Below, in pieces: positions 13,701 through 26,818 of a stretch of 64,000 nt of DNA. Made by a program: the position numbers and the translations under genes. Within the stretch, counting starts at the first letter, position 1; every line of letters begins with the position of its first letter. Below the pieces are notes generated by a model, which worked only from the letters and a program-made list of their open reading frames with translations, made no database searches and was not told the DNA's origin. Source of the stretch: Archegozetes longisetosus (taxonomy: Eukaryota; Arthropoda; Arachnida; Sarcoptiformes; Trhypochthoniidae); contig JAEMBT020000009.1 in NCBI GenBank assembly GCA_018873245.2, positions 14,479,794 through 14,543,793 on the forward strand, written 5' to 3'.

Positions 13701-16700
13701 TTTGATTCGTGCCATTTATTCTTGTTTACAAATATTTTTCACTACATATCAAAAGTCCTCTTTGCTCCCAATATGCGTAGGCTTCAGGAAATTTGACTCT
13801 TTCCGAAAAAGACAACGTATAAGGCTTTTGTATAGTAGACTTTCAGCTATAGCAAAATTGAGTTGAATGATAATTTCAATTTCAATAAACTTGTTGGCTT
13901 TGAGTATAAGCTTAAGCAAAGCAATGAATAACCGATTTATTTCTAACGTTTTCAACTTTATCTTTAGTAAATCAATCTAATTAACCATGAAAAGATTGTA
14001 TGGTATACGACAATAAAATTAAGAAAATATTTTTATTCCATAAAAATTTAATAGGTATAATTAGCTAAACTTAATTATTACCAAACAATAGCACTTGCTC
14101 TTGTGTTTAAAAATTATTAAATTATAAACAAAATTTTCAACCCTTCATAGGCCACAGTAAGAAATTTTTAATACGCAAACTATAGGCCAATAGATGATCT
14201 GACATCAAATTTTTCAAAAAAATTATGCTACTATTTTTCAATAGTTCTTTAACTCATTTAAATACAACGCTTTGTATCAATAACAGGAATAATTATAATT
14301 ATTTAAATGAAAATTTTAAGTTTTATATCACAATTAGAGCTAACTCTACAACAGATATAACTTCAAAATTTCGGATGTTCACAGTTTTTAGTCGTTCTCT
14401 ATATACTGTTATCAGATTTTATTAATTTTGAAAGATCTTGAATGTTTCATAATGTCAGACTGAATATATTAAAATGTTGATTTAGTTTAAAGAACACTAC
14501 TATCAAAAAACTTTCAAGTCTCATTGCAACTATAATTCCTTGTTATCAACTAAACTTAAAAGCAGCGCCAAGTCCTACATTTTTGAAGATAAATCTCTAA
14601 ATTCAAATATATATATATTATAATCGATAAATTTTTTACATTATGTCATTATGAAAAATTATTAAATGCTATAATTAATACAATATTAAGATTTAAACAT
14701 AAATGAAATTTTCTCAATTTTATTGTCGTAAACCATAAAAACTTGATGTCTGCACAACATCTAAATTTGCCTATCATTAGTAATCATAATTTACGCTTCG
14801 TTTATTCTTTTATTGGATTCAGTTCCAGTAATGCAATACAATCCAGTTAAATCAAATAAAATCTCAAAAATTCGCGCATTATATCACATATACCGTGAAT
14901 TTTTCGTAAAATACTCAAACGACAGAATAGGCAGTACTAGATTATGTTGCATTACGCTGAGAACTTAATGATGCATGTCTAATTGAATCGATCAGGTTCC
15001 AACAAGCTCATAGCTCTATAGACCGCGTTTATCCTATAGAAACATCACATTAGCTTGACATTCTCCAGGAGAACATTCATAATGCTATTATCTAGATAAC
15101 TTAACTACGTAAGAATAGGGTTCTCTAACACCTATCGAGCTACTTGACCATCTCTTAAACCTATACTTTAGTGGCTTATACTCATATATTAGTGTTGCTA
15201 TTAAGTCAAGCTAGGTATAAAAGTATGAGGAATTAAACTATTCTCATATAGTTAATGAAAATTAGCTAGATAAAAACGATGAAGTGCCATTAGGGAATTT
15301 GCCCAGTATCTGATTATATCACAATTCCTAAGCTCATTATCAAACATAAGTTTCTATTGATTGATGAATGAATTTCAAAATTTTCATACTTTTTAATATT
15401 ACTTCTAGTCCTCTTTTCGGTAAAAGAATCCTTGATTTGGGAGTCCTGTCCTCTGCGATCTTCCCATTCGCAAAATCTCATGAATTCCCTAATTCAGAAC
15501 CCAGAAGACTTTAGTGAGTAGTTTATATGAAAAAATTATATTCAACCAAGTATTTGCAAATTTGTTTGAGAAACTTCTTGGAAAAAAGAATTCGAGTTCA
15601 ACCGAACTTATTTATTTCTAACATACAAATTAATTCTCTGACATTCAGTTATATGAGACGAAAAATTGCAGTTTCTCGATCAAAGAATAAATATTTTCCA
15701 CAAGAGAAAAATATTTAGGAAAAATTTTTTTCAATCATTTATTTTCGGGCACTATCCCATTATCAAAAATTGACTAATTTGGATGAGCTAATAAAGTTCA
15801 TTTTTACCAATTGACACTTGATTTCACTTTTTCGTCAATTGTTCACAAGCTTATATGAAGATCATCATCATAGATGAGACCAAACTGTATCACGTCTATG
15901 CTCTGAAATAGACCTAAAAATGCATAGATTCATTATATTTGGTTAATTTCTGTCTAAGGTTTGAATCTAAAAGTAATTACTCTTTTCAACCCAAAGAGTC
16001 TCTTTTTGATGCAAAAATGAACTCTCTTGACTCATCTGAAAAGTGGTAGCGCTAAACTTTTCAGAACTAATAAAACTATTTCTATTTCACAACACAAAAT
16101 AAGTTAATAATCGTCTATAGCAACAAGAAGTGATACCCTGTCATCTGATGCTTTCTATCAGACCACAATATAAGGGATATTGGCAAACTTATTTCTTATC
16201 CGATCAAAGTAGTCAAAGCAAATTACAAATTAAATGACGCATCAAATTGATGCACATCCTAAGCATCTGATATAGCGATGACCTTTTTTCTCGTTGCTAT
16301 CTTAGGTCTCTAACTTGTCAAATGTAATGTTTCGTCAGTCTCGTTTGTGAGTTAATCATAAGCAGATGTTATGAATTATTGTCATTTCAATTTGTAGGTA
16401 TATCGCAATTATGCATCCTTTAAAGATAAGCAGTATCCATAATCGAAGATGTGCTCTATTTATGGCATTGGTTTGGCTCATCGCGACACTGTTAGCATCG
16501 CCACAACTATGGACCACTAAAACAGTGCCATTCAGTTATGGAGATACTACTTATTACAAATGTAAAGAAGTTGCGAGTCGTACCTATAGTTCTACTTATT
16601 CTTTGGTTATATTCATCGTAACGTTCTTATTCCCATTCATAACATTGGTTTATGTTTATGGACGTATTTGTGCCAAAATGTTTAAAAGACAAATACCAGG

Positions 16701-17289
16701 TATTCATTGTTATTGAAATAAATCGAGTTGAACTTATTTACAAAGTCCTATAACTTTTGTTCTTAAGGATTGAATTCTCATCAAAGTAACCAAATTGTTC
16801 ATAGGCTAAAAGCCTTAAAAATCAGTGCAGTTATCGTATTTCTATTCATAATATGTTGGCTTCCAATCCAATTGTTTAATTTGATAATATGGTACAATCC
16901 ATTTCTATTAATACGAATGCTAAACTTAACAAAGGATTCATACATGGCTCTATTCTTTGCCTGTCATTGGATCGCAAGTGCCCATTCTTTCGGTTAGTCA
17001 AATGTTTACGCAAATTCTAATAAATTCAGTAAAAACTTTTTACTTTTCAACAGTCAATCCAATTATCTACTGCTTTATGAGCGATAATTTTAGAGTAAGT
17101 ATTCAGATGCTTCTGCTTAGATAGTTTTATTCAACTCGTCCTTTTCTATAGTTTGTATTTTTCAACTCTAATGGAAATTATTTACTAAAAACTTTTAAGA
17201 ATTCAATAAAATTGCATGAATACAAAACATTTTACGTAAACAGATTTATAATAATGACGGCAGTAATCGTAGCGATGGCAATCAAATAG
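7757..17289 (+). CDS. Rhodopsin-family neuropeptide GPCR (tachykinin/NPY/RYamide-like)
   Basis: Seven-transmembrane peptide receptor assembled from exons 7757-8211, 16398-16699, 16768-16992 and 17054-17094, all GT/AG and phase-consistent (341 codons to FR). Visible marks: N-glycosylation sites in the N-terminus (NFS, NES, NIS); GN of TM1 at residues 71-72; LSISD of TM2 (D100); W120 and C127 before TM3; ERY (151-153) in place of DRY; C207, which would pair with C127; CWLP of TM6 (282-285); NPIIY of TM7 (329-333). A candidate last exon, 17152-17289, follows an AG, adds 45 codons and stops, but it is the least certain part. Intron 1 is about 8.2 kb and carries transposons; the other introns are 58-68 bp. 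The closest families by memory are the tachykinin, RYamide and NPY-type receptors; the ligand cannot be decided here. Confidence 0.85.
10781..10933 (-). pseudogene. Relic of a Tc1/mariner-type transposase N-terminus
   Basis: A 50-residue minus-strand frame starts MIGKPKNPQLRRRVQ and contains VPSVYKRLQKCGQSG. This resembles the DNA-binding N-terminus of Tc1/mariner transposases, where a paired-like helix-turn-helix ends in a short basic KR-x-x-x-TG stretch. It lies within inverted termini with TA duplications. No DDE catalytic part is readable in any frame of the element, so it is a dead remnant. The match is by eye and weak. Confidence 0.4.
11044..11095. repeat. 52-bp palindrome
   Basis: Arms of about 23 bp around a 5-bp centre (GACCATTGGGTCCAAAGTA... 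against ...TACTTTAGATCCAATGGCC), with three mismatches. It lies inside the Tc1/mariner-like element and could be a cruciform or the abutted ends of a smaller element. Confidence 0.6.
12246..12649. repeat. Foldback MITE in GPCR intron 1
   Basis: Arms of about 145 bp or more (12287-12435 and 12475-12614) are reverse complements and share blocks such as TCATAAAATGATATCTATGA and CTAATAAAACAGTTTAATCAT. Shorter matching pieces (GTAACTAAAGGT against GTAGCTAAAGGT) extend the termini to about 12246 and 12649. A 40-bp spacer separates the arms. No coding capacity and no clear target duplication. Confidence 0.75.
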
Positions 17290-20200
17290 TCTTATTTTCA
17301 ACTGTTGAGAGAATAATATTAATATATACCATACCTAAGTCCACAGCCGTAGCCAGTGGGGATAAGGCCCCCTAAGTTTTTAAAATTTAAGTATAGGTTT
17401 GTGTTGAAAACGAAATGTTGCAAACGGTTTAAGACTGTATTTATTTGATGTATGATTGCTTGTTAAACATTAATGAAAAATTTGATAAGAAATTAGTAGA
17501 CATTTTCAATGGGAGTTAGAGCTTGTCAACTTAAACTGAGAATTTCAGTTCAGACTTTAGACCCGAAATCAAAAAATTATGGCTACGGAGGTACTAAATC
17601 TATTGTATGAATAGTTTTATATAAAAATCAGCTATGAAATGATCTATATGAAGCATACCAAAGAATATACTTAAACAGAAAATTGATTGAATCTTTATCA
17701 AATTTTTATCATTGAATAACATAAATCGCATTAAATAAATTGAGTACATCCTACAAACTTTTTACCTAAACTTTGAAAACAACTTAATTTGATAATAAAA
17801 TAGTCTAGCTACGAATTACTATTTGTCAATTCCCTAAATTAGATTCCTTCAGTATTTTCGAGCAAATAACTAGAAGTCAATTGGTAAACATTAATAATTT
17901 TCTCACTTTGTTCAATTAAATATTAATACTAGTGAGAGATAACCTAACATTAAGATAGAGTGTTTTTCTTAATTTAAGGCTTCATCTAATTAGTATTAAT
18001 TAAGAGCTTTAATTACGGTCTAACCCTGATATAGTGAACTCACTTATATCGAACACATTGCTTTGCATAAAAAACTCATCCCATAAAACTTATAATTAAA
18101 AATACAGTTATAGTGAACCTGCTTAAAACCAAAACTTAGTTGCTATGAACAAATTCGAGTGCACATAATAGAAATAGTACTCACCTATACTGAACTCTCC
18201 TGAGATTTGTAGAAAAAGTGTGAGATATTTTCGCAAAATCTATAAAAACTATTTGTTTAAGGTTAAACACTATGTAAATTAGCTTGATTTTGTTATTTTA
18301 ACCTTTATATAAATATAATTGAGCCAATATTTTGAATATCGACTTTATAGCTAGCATTTTGAGTGGCAATGTTTGTAGTGAATTTCGATTATAGTGAACA
18401 CTTTTGGCTGAAACGACTCGTTCATTATATCCGGGATAGACTGTACTAAGTTGAAAATGAAGACTTATCTGTTTGGTAGTTAATTGCTGTATTTTTCTAA
18501 AAACAGGAAGACTTATGTAAAACATATAAACAACTGATCAGGACTTGCTGTAAAGCTGATAATGAAGTTGAAATCTATTCTCCAAAAGATTCATCTTTAA
18601 AAATTCGGTCAACTAATTATCATTCAAATACATTTGAGTCAGGTGTTTGAATGCAGAAGTTACTGTTTCAAAGGAATTTGATCGTTGGTCAAGATTAAAT
18701 TCAAAGTTATTTAATTTAATTTCAAAGTTTGGTTGAAAATAATTTAACCCCATAATCTGAAGCGTTTTCATTTGATAGTCTCAAAACCTCTGGTCGGATT
18801 ATTGTACTACCACTGATTAAGACTCTGATGATGGCTTATGGATTTTAATAATTAAAAATTTTTATAACCAAGACAATACTACACAAAGATGTCCCGAGAA
18901 ATTTATCCTTATTTAGATTTATAAATGTGTTGGCAAAATGATGTATATCTTAATCGACTGTTGAAGATAAATGTCAAATAAAACTTCTGAAATGTAAAAA
19001 TTGTTACGGACTGTGATTATAAAGAAAATAATTGTTTTTCTGAAATAATTCTTGTTTAACATGTATAAATGGTTAGAAAAAGTGAGATTATTTATATGTA
19101 ACGAATGTCTAAGACGAATAAAATATATTTTACCTTATAATCATTGCGATGACTTTTTCAGAAATCCTATTATTTTTCTATTGCTTGTAAATATTGAAAA
19201 CTATTATATAAGTGATCATCAAATACTGAGTAAAACGAGCTAAATCTTAAGTTCAGAAAATCCTAATTTCTTAGTTGGTAAGGATGTATTTCCCAGCTTA
19301 ATGAGTTGCCCACTTTCAACTATATATTCTGAAAGGTTAGTCAATGCTGATCAGGAATAAATTAGACTCTCTTATAACTATCGAATTAGATGGGAAAAAA
19401 GTAAAATCTAAAGTTACTCTTATAAAATCCTATTAGAAGCAAATATAGATAATAAGAGTAATATTTCAAAGCATTTATCACAACTTTTGAGGTTAGATGA
19501 AAAAGTGCACATATCAAATTTATTATTTTTGACATATTTCGCATTTTCAACCTTTTCTAACTAAATATTTTTTGATTGATGGCAAATTTTCAAAAATTAA
19601 ACACATAGTCTGCTTATTTTTCGCATTTTTTACATATCATTCTGCAGAATCAGCGTTATATTTTCTTCGAGAATAGGGCTATAAACTCAATTTGAACAAA
19701 TTTCGAAGACTATAAAATTTCAAAGCACAAAGATATGTCAAGAATAATATCGTTGATCACTATCAAAAGACCTTTCAGAATATATAGCCGAAAGTGAAAA
19801 ATTTAGTAAACTGAAAGATATATCTAACCAAAAGTCTTTTAAATTCTTCAAATCTCTTTAAGAAGACGGATTTTTTTCAGATATTATTCAATATTCTTGA
19901 ATACTGCTAAGTTCTCTTTTAAAAATACATCTTTTTCAGTCATCAAATTTTATTATTTTATAATGTGAGATTCTAATTTTGTTCCAGATAATCTATCCTG
20001 AAAAATATATTTACTAAAAGTTCAAGCACATATTTTCAACTTATCATTCCTTTTTCTCCCTTATTCCATTGCGTCCATTTGAGTAAACATATTAATCCGC
20101 TGATAAGCGAACTTTAAGATCATCAAATAAGCCTTGAATGTGTTTTAAGGTTTTGCTGTTTTGCTCCGATTTTTAATCTTTTCTGTCTGTTTATAAGTTT

Positions 20201-20522
20201 AAATTTAGTGTATTTATCACATAATAATATACCGATGTAGTTAGACATCAGGTAAATTTTAAGATTTTTCTTGACGGACAATTAGATTTTGAATGTTTCG
20301 GCCCCTTTGGCCCATATGTAGTTACCGTGCCGGTTAAGGGTGATCTTTTTTGCTAACATAGAGAAGAGGGTAGTCATGAAAATTTTTTTAATTTCAATGT
20401 AACGTAATTAATGTGCGATATGATTTAATCTATTTGACCTTGTAACGGATCGCTGATAAGACTCAGCATTTCGATGGCTTCAAGATAGAATAATTAGTAA
20501 TATTTTGTAAGGCTTCGTCACA
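17290..20522. other. Intergenic region between GPCR and sulfotransferase
   Basis: No recognisable gene on either strand. It contains the pogo-like element at 18016-18443. The 70 bases before the sulfotransferase start are the likely 5' leader of that gene. Confidence 0.5.
18016..18443. mobile_element. pogo/Tigger-like MITE
   Basis: The left tip CGGTCTAACCCTGATATAGTGAAC and the inverted right tip CAGTCTATCCCGGATATAATGAAC match at about 18 of 24 bases. TA flanks both ends (18014-18015 and 18444-18445). The tip style and the repeated ATAGTGAAC motifs inside are typical of pogo/Tigger-class elements. There is no transposase reading frame, so it is non-autonomous. Confidence 0.6.
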
Positions 20523-21491
20523 ATGGATTTAAGCGAAGAGTATGAGAAATATATTCCTTCGTCATTCCCTAAGGATTTGGTGGAATGTGCTCTTAATTAT
20601 AAGCCTTCGAAAAATGACTTGTTCATAGCCTCGTATCCGAAATGTGGCACAACTTGGATGCAGCAAGTCGTTTATTTACTTCTCAATAAAGGCATTCCAC
20701 CAAATAAGATAATTTTGTTCAGTAAATCAATTCCATTTCTAGAGTTTGCTGGACCTGAAGCACGAGAATCTGAAGAGTCACAAGGGTCTGAAGAATCTGA
20801 AGAATCCGAAGTACGTGCCTTCAAAACACACCTTCCTTTCCATTTGGTGCCATTCAATCAAAACGCTAAATATATTTATTGTATGAGAAATCCTAAAGAC
20901 TGTTGCGTTTCGTTTTGGTATCATGAAAAGGATTTTCCACTTCTAGACTGCAACACTTTCGATCAATTCTTTGATCTGTTTATGAACGGAGGAACTGGTT
21001 ATGGAGACTATTTTGATCATGCTTTGGGTTGGTTTCAAAACAGAGACAAAAATAATGTACTTATTGTTCATTACGAGGACATGAAAGATGATTTTATTTC
21101 ACAGCTTTATAGGATCGCAGCTTTCATAAACCCTGACTTGCTTTCAGAACTCAATAACAATAACCAGTTTAGAGAAAATGTTATTAAGTTTAGTAGTTTT
21201 GAGTTTATGAAGAAGACTACAAATGATCAAATGAAAAATTTTTTCGAAATGCCTGTTGAAGAGCTAAAAAAAGATGACGATATAGTTGAAGGCTTTAGGA
21301 ATGCATTTTCAAGTATAAGAACTGAAGAATCAGTTAATATCGCAAAAGAAGTCAATTTCATACGTAAAGGAGTTATTGGCGACTATAAAACACATTTTAG
21401 TCAAGAACAGAATGAAGCGATAAATCATAAAATTAGGCAAAAATGTGAAGCGTTTGAGGACTTAATGGAAAAGTGGAAATATTTATTTTAG
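20523..21491 (+). CDS. Cytosolic sulfotransferase (SULT family)
   Basis: Single-exon gene for a 322-residue enzyme that moves sulfonate from PAPS to small acceptors such as alcohols, phenols or steroids. The 5'-phosphosulfate loop is YPKCGTTW (38-45, with Cys where Ser is commoner). The catalytic His is in KTHLP (101-105), the 3'-phosphate site is RNPKD...VS (122-130), and RKG...GD at 281 closes the PAPS site, so all core elements are present. The family is usually about 290-300 residues; the excess is an acidic Glu/Ser insert (about 79-97) between the loop and the catalytic His. The start has a good context (CACAATGG) and an AATAAA lies at 21615. The substrate cannot be read from sequence. 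The gene looks intact and intronless. Confidence 0.93.
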   Translation: MDLSEEYEKYIPSSFPKDLVECALNYKPSKNDLFIASYPKCGTTWMQQVVYLLLNKGIPPNKIILFSKSIPFLEFAGPEARESEESQGSEESEESEVRAFKTHLPFHLVPFNQNAKYIYCMRNPKDCCVSFWYHEKDFPLLDCNTFDQFFDLFMNGGTGYGDYFDHALGWFQNRDKNNVLIVHYEDMKDDFISQLYRIAAFINPDLLSELNNNNQFRENVIKFSSFEFMKKTTNDQMKNFFEMPVEELKKDDDIVEGFRNAFSSIRTEESVNIAKEVNFIRKGVIGDYKTHFSQEQNEAINHKIRQKCEAFEDLMEKWKYLF

Positions 21492-23503
21492 CTTAAAGAG
21501 TGTCTTAAGAAAATATTATTTCTGGATGACAAATAGAAATTTGAATGAAAATAGCTCACGGAACTAAAATATTTGATACAGTTTTGAGTGTTTGAAAAGC
21601 TTTCAATTCAGCTCAATAAATATGCTGAATTATCAATGCAATCAATTGAAGTTGATGATCATTTTATTTAGTTCAGTTGCGTCAACAATATGAGTATGTA
21701 AAGGTCTAGAAGTACGAAAGTCTTGTCTCAATAATGGGCCCAAAAAGCGATCATTTTTTATGTCCTCTTATTTGTGACACATTTGTCATTGTTATATCCT
21801 AAGAAATTATAGCTTTTGATATTGAATTACTTCTTAAGTAAGTCGTAATTTCTAAATGAAGTTCTATATGAAATTTACTATATGAAGTACAACAGTTGTT
21901 TAATAGGAAATCAGTTGATAGCAAATAAAAGTAATTGTTGTAAAAATTATTAATTTGTCTGAAAGTAGTTGAGGATTGGTTTATCAATTAATCAATGCAA
22001 TTAAACAATTTACTCAAATTATAAGTTTACACTCAATTAAAACACAACATAATAAAATAAACACTTAGAATAGTTTTTCAATATGAAATGATTTTCACAT
22101 TAGCTAAAACTAAGGTTGTGGACAAAATTATTGTTCCTTAAAAAAGTAGTTATAAGTTTATTTTGTTAAATCATAGATTATGATGAAACTGATACAAACT
22201 ATTAAGCATATATAAGGCTACAAATCAGGCATCATTTTAATAATTAATCTTGGCGCCCTTTATTTCAATGCATTTTACAATGCAGCATCACATTTAATCA
22301 AAATGATAGGTTAGAAAATGGGAATCGAAGCTGTTTCAAATATTCTCAATTTTAGCGACCCATTCATCTAAAGTCCTCAGTTCCACAACTCTAGTTAATC
22401 CCTCACAAATATTCTAACGAATATGAATGATTATTGGCTAAATTTGATAATCTATCTCAATCATTACTCGTATACTTTCGAGGTATAAGGCTTTGACGCC
22501 GGCGTAGAGTATCCCTGTCCAATTTGATGCTCTTAATAATGTGTTTAATAGTTCTAACTTATAGTCAAATTGCTTTTTGATTAAATTCTATATGGTTAGT
22601 GCCACTTTCAAATAGCACTTGAAACTTTAAATGGTCACTTAATTCTGAAGGTATTGTAACACGCTTTATGCCTCATAAAAGTTTAAGTTCGAAAGTTTTA
22701 ATACCTTATGACATTATTTTAAAGCTGAGAAATTATGCTTTAAAATGATATACAGTTTATTAAAATCTCTCGACTAATATATTGAGTTACGGTTTAAAAT
22801 TGATTAAATGAAAATGGAACGATACTTTTGTCCGCATCTTTAGAATGAAGTGATCTGTTTAGTAACAAATACCAATTTTCAAAAAACATAAACCCTTAGT
22901 GTTTTATGATCCCCATCTTAGGATTATTTGTTTCTTTTTGTTCAAAAATAATGCAAGTAAATAATAATGAGGTGTGCTTTTATATCGTAGTGACTGAGTA
23001 GTTGAGTAATTAATAACGAGTGTAAATTATATCGAGATAAATACTAAAGACACTTTTTTAACATTATTTTAATGAAACTTCTGTATAGACTGGAAGCATC
23101 GCTAAATTATAATGAAAGTAAAAACTATCAGAGTAGGTACTAAAGAGGAAACACTGTAACTTGATTATAAATTTACACATCCTTTGAAACTAAAGCTGAT
23201 TGCAGAAGAAGCCAATTCAGAAAACTTAAGCCTCTTGTTATATTTCATAATCTAAAATGTTTGTAATAACTTGAAAAAAAAACTAAATTTCTATTGAATA
23301 CATAAATACGATATAATGACTCAATTATTTTCTGAATACAAGCACAAAACTAACTTGAAGTTCTAATCGTTCACTATGAATGATAGAAAAAATATCCTCT
23401 GTAGGTTATGCCAGACAGATTTATTGCGCCAAATATCTTTATACTTCATACTCATTTTATATAAGTATTTTTTGAGACGTTTAGGTTTAAGACCGGTATA
23501 CTA

Positions 23504-23676
23504 CAGTCTGACCCAGCTATTGGCAACTCAGTTATAGGCAAACCTGGTTGTTGATAAGTCTTTCTTAAGCACCAGCCAACCCAATCATATGTTAAGGAGC
23601 GCGGATGTAAACAACCCCAGTCATAGACAAATTATTTTCTACTCACCAACAAGTTGTCTGTAACTGGATCAAACTG
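23504..23676. mobile_element. pogo-like MITE, copy 1
   Basis: 173 bp with inverted tips beginning CAGTCTGACCCAGCTATTG and, on the other side, CAGTTTGATCCAGTTA, flanked by TA duplications. It is clearly related to the copy at 49977-50150, sharing internal blocks such as CCAATCATATGTTAA and TATAGGCAAACC. Non-autonomous. Confidence 0.75.
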
Positions 23677-25399
23677 TAATAGCTTTACGTTAAGACATAA
23701 ACATAAGTATTGACCTCGCTTGATTATTGAACTCTTAATAATGTAGTTATGTACTCTTAGTTATGTAGCGATAATTCTTATCGCGAATTTTCGAGATTTT
23801 GACTAAAATAATAAAATAATAAAATAATAAATTATTTAACCGATGCGTAAATATGTTAAGTTGAAAAACAGTTAATTTAAGAGAAGACACAATAGAAAAT
23901 CATATTTATAATAATACCGTAGCGGTCATTAATTTGTCTGAATGGTCAGCTAAATGTGGTTTCCCTTTTATTATATCATTTTTGACTAATATATTGCTAT
24001 TAGAACTGATTTTTAAAATGTTTTATCACTTGTTTATATATTTGATATATATTTATAAAAACAAAGACAATATAACATATGAATGACTTGCAACTATACA
24101 AACGATTATTATTGCTAACTCATTCTTATAAGTCTGTACTGAAGTCAAGCTAAAAGTTTGACAACGATACCAAAAATACAATTTGTTCTCAAATTTTAGT
24201 AATTGGCATTGACTTTCAATTTAAAAGTAGTCTTCAATGCTTTTTATACTCACAATGTTAAACCTAAGGCTCTTCTTCAAAAAGCTACTCATACGTTATA
24301 TTTCTTGAAAACTATAAATTTAGTTGTTACTATCATCTGCATAATTCTATTCCCCTTTGGGAATATTATTTCTTTCAGAACCTTATTTTGCAGTATTTCA
24401 GTTTGACTCACCGAATGGGTAGGAGTCAGCTTCGCAGAAGTTAGTTTAGATGGAAACTTGAATTCCCTTCTATTTTTCAAAGTCATTATGAGATCTCGAG
24501 TTTCGGGAATATAAGTTTCGAGTACACACTTGATGTACGTAAAAATTCTTTCATTATTAATATAATCAATTCCGGAAGCTTGTGAAATGACGATATACTG
24601 TAAGTGGAGTTGTTAAGTCAAATTATTAAAAATTTTATTCAACTATTCAAAAAGAATAATTAAATATTTGTCATAACATCACTCTACTAATAAGTTAAAA
24701 ATTAAGTCTTTAAAATTTCAAAATTGGTCTCAAATATTTATAAAATCAATCTAGTAGATCTAGTATTTAATCAGGTGTTTTTAGTCTCATTTTTTCTGTC
24801 GAATATTAGTGCTTAAGCTTTTACCTAAATCTGTTGATTACTATCAATTTTTTTATTTAGCTTTAGTAAATATGAGCGCGAACAGAACTTAATGTTCACA
24901 GATGGCAAAATTAGTTGTAAAATTGATTTTAACCTGTTTCGGCTAAACTGACTCTGTGAAACGGACATCAATTGATCTAATGAACTAATCTTCTGTAATA
25001 ACCATTAGATAGAATAGGTGTAGTTCCTTTATTGATTCAGCTTTAACACCCTTGTAGTTTCTATCATTTTTTAAGTGTTTACTTTGTACTCAACCATTCA
25101 GTTGACTTTACAAACACTGCATTTCATTCACTTTCATAGCTTTTACTATCTTTTATTCAACTCTACTACCATTTATTTTTGAATATTTATAATAAAATCG
25201 TCTAACCTTTCTTTAAAGTTCAATTTACTTCTGGTTCATTTGTCACTACTTCTTGGGCGACAGTAGTTGTTATGACAGTGCTCTAATTTATTGAAACTTT
25301 TAGTAATGCTGATGTTTGTACGAAAATCAATTTCATAGTAGGCTAGTATGACATCAAACATATTTAATCAAATAAAGATCAATAGTTTTCAGATAGAAG

Positions 25400-25456
25400 G
25401 AAAATTGCATTCTTTCGAGTGTGATATTATATCACATTTAAAAGGATGCAATTTTC
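25400..25456. repeat. 57-bp palindromic hairpin
   Basis: GAAAATTGCAT at the left pairs with ATGCAATTTTC at the right, and the centre TGTGATAT/ATATCACA continues the stem with only a few mismatches. No gene adjoins it. Confidence 0.65.
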
Positions 25457-26754
25457 GTAAGTCCCATTTTTGCCATATGAAAAAGTTTTTATTTCGTGAA
25501 TTTTTTTAAATGTTTGACAAATGATTTAAGTCTATTCCTGTAGTCAACGGAAAATTTATTTTTAATGGAAATCCTAATAAACTTCTTAAAGTAAAAATAT
25601 TTTTAATTAAATTTTTGAACACAAATATAGTTTAGAGAATAAAAAGCGGCTTGTAGAACATTTAATTCTATATAGTTTTTACTAACGCTGAAACTCGAAA
25701 TTTTTCAATATACGTGCACAAACTGTAAGTTAGTGCTTATTTAGTGTTACGTATTTTAACTATTTTTCGAAAAATCCTTATTAATCGTGTTGATTTTAGT
25801 CAATTTGGTTTAATAAGTTCAAGTTAAGCAAAATATATTATTCCATAAACATAACAACTATCAGGTGTAGGTTTCAGAAGCTGTTGGCAATCGATAAGTG
25901 ATTCACAGATATCTAATGTTATCGTAACTATTCATATGTTATCTCACAAAATTACAGCCATCCATCTCTTATCATTCACTTTTGTCAACCTTTGAAGAAC
26001 CAACTCGGCTGGAAATTTTCAAAGAATCAATTCAATTTTTAAGTTTCGAGTGAGTTTTAAGAGATAGATTTAAACGCATACTCTCAATGCTTAGCCTGAG
26101 TCCACAAAATATAGTCCTCAGACTAAGTCTTGTATTGTGCTTTTTAGGTACAGAAATAGATCTTTCAGTCTGAATAAGAAAATTTTGTTTTTCCATGAAA
26201 TATGAGTCATGTCTCAAAACTTTTTGAGTAAATCTGAATGGTACGTTTGCTTATCGATGTTAAGTTAGTCTATACAAACCAACCAACATTGATACTTAAT
26301 TCTGAGGGATTTGTTAATCATTCTGGATACACTATATCCAAATAAGGATAAAAAGCATTAGATAATTCCTAGGTGATCTTAAAGCTAGCAGACAAATTTG
26401 GAAATCTATTTCACGTTTGAATAATGATGAAGTTTCTCAACACTAAAATTGATATCAAGAATTCTGCAATTTTAGGTAATTCGACAATAACCCATAAAAT
26501 TGATCTTTAGAAAATCTCCAGCCAAAAGTTAACAAGAGATGGATGACTGTAATTTTGTGAGATAACATATAAATAGTTTCGATGATATTAGATATCCTCG
26601 AATCATTTATTGATTGCCTAAAACATCTGAAACTTAAAATATAAGTAGTCATCTGATATGTAAAATCTAGGATAGATATACAACTTTGGCTGAATAGGAA
26701 TCGAACGAACCTAAAAATCTCATGCACTTGATATAGTGAATTGTTTGAGACCGG

Positions 26755-26818
26755 TAATCCACATTCACTGTAACAAGGTTTCACTATAAATAGTTAACTA
26801 TATCGAGGTATTACCATA
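26755..26818. repeat. Terminus of a pogo/Tigger-like element
   Basis: Read on the minus strand, this block begins TATGGTAATACCTCGATATAG and then repeats ATAGTGAA-type motifs, as in known Tigger-like ends. A matching opposite terminus was not located, so the element is partial or too diverged to bound. Confidence 0.35.
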
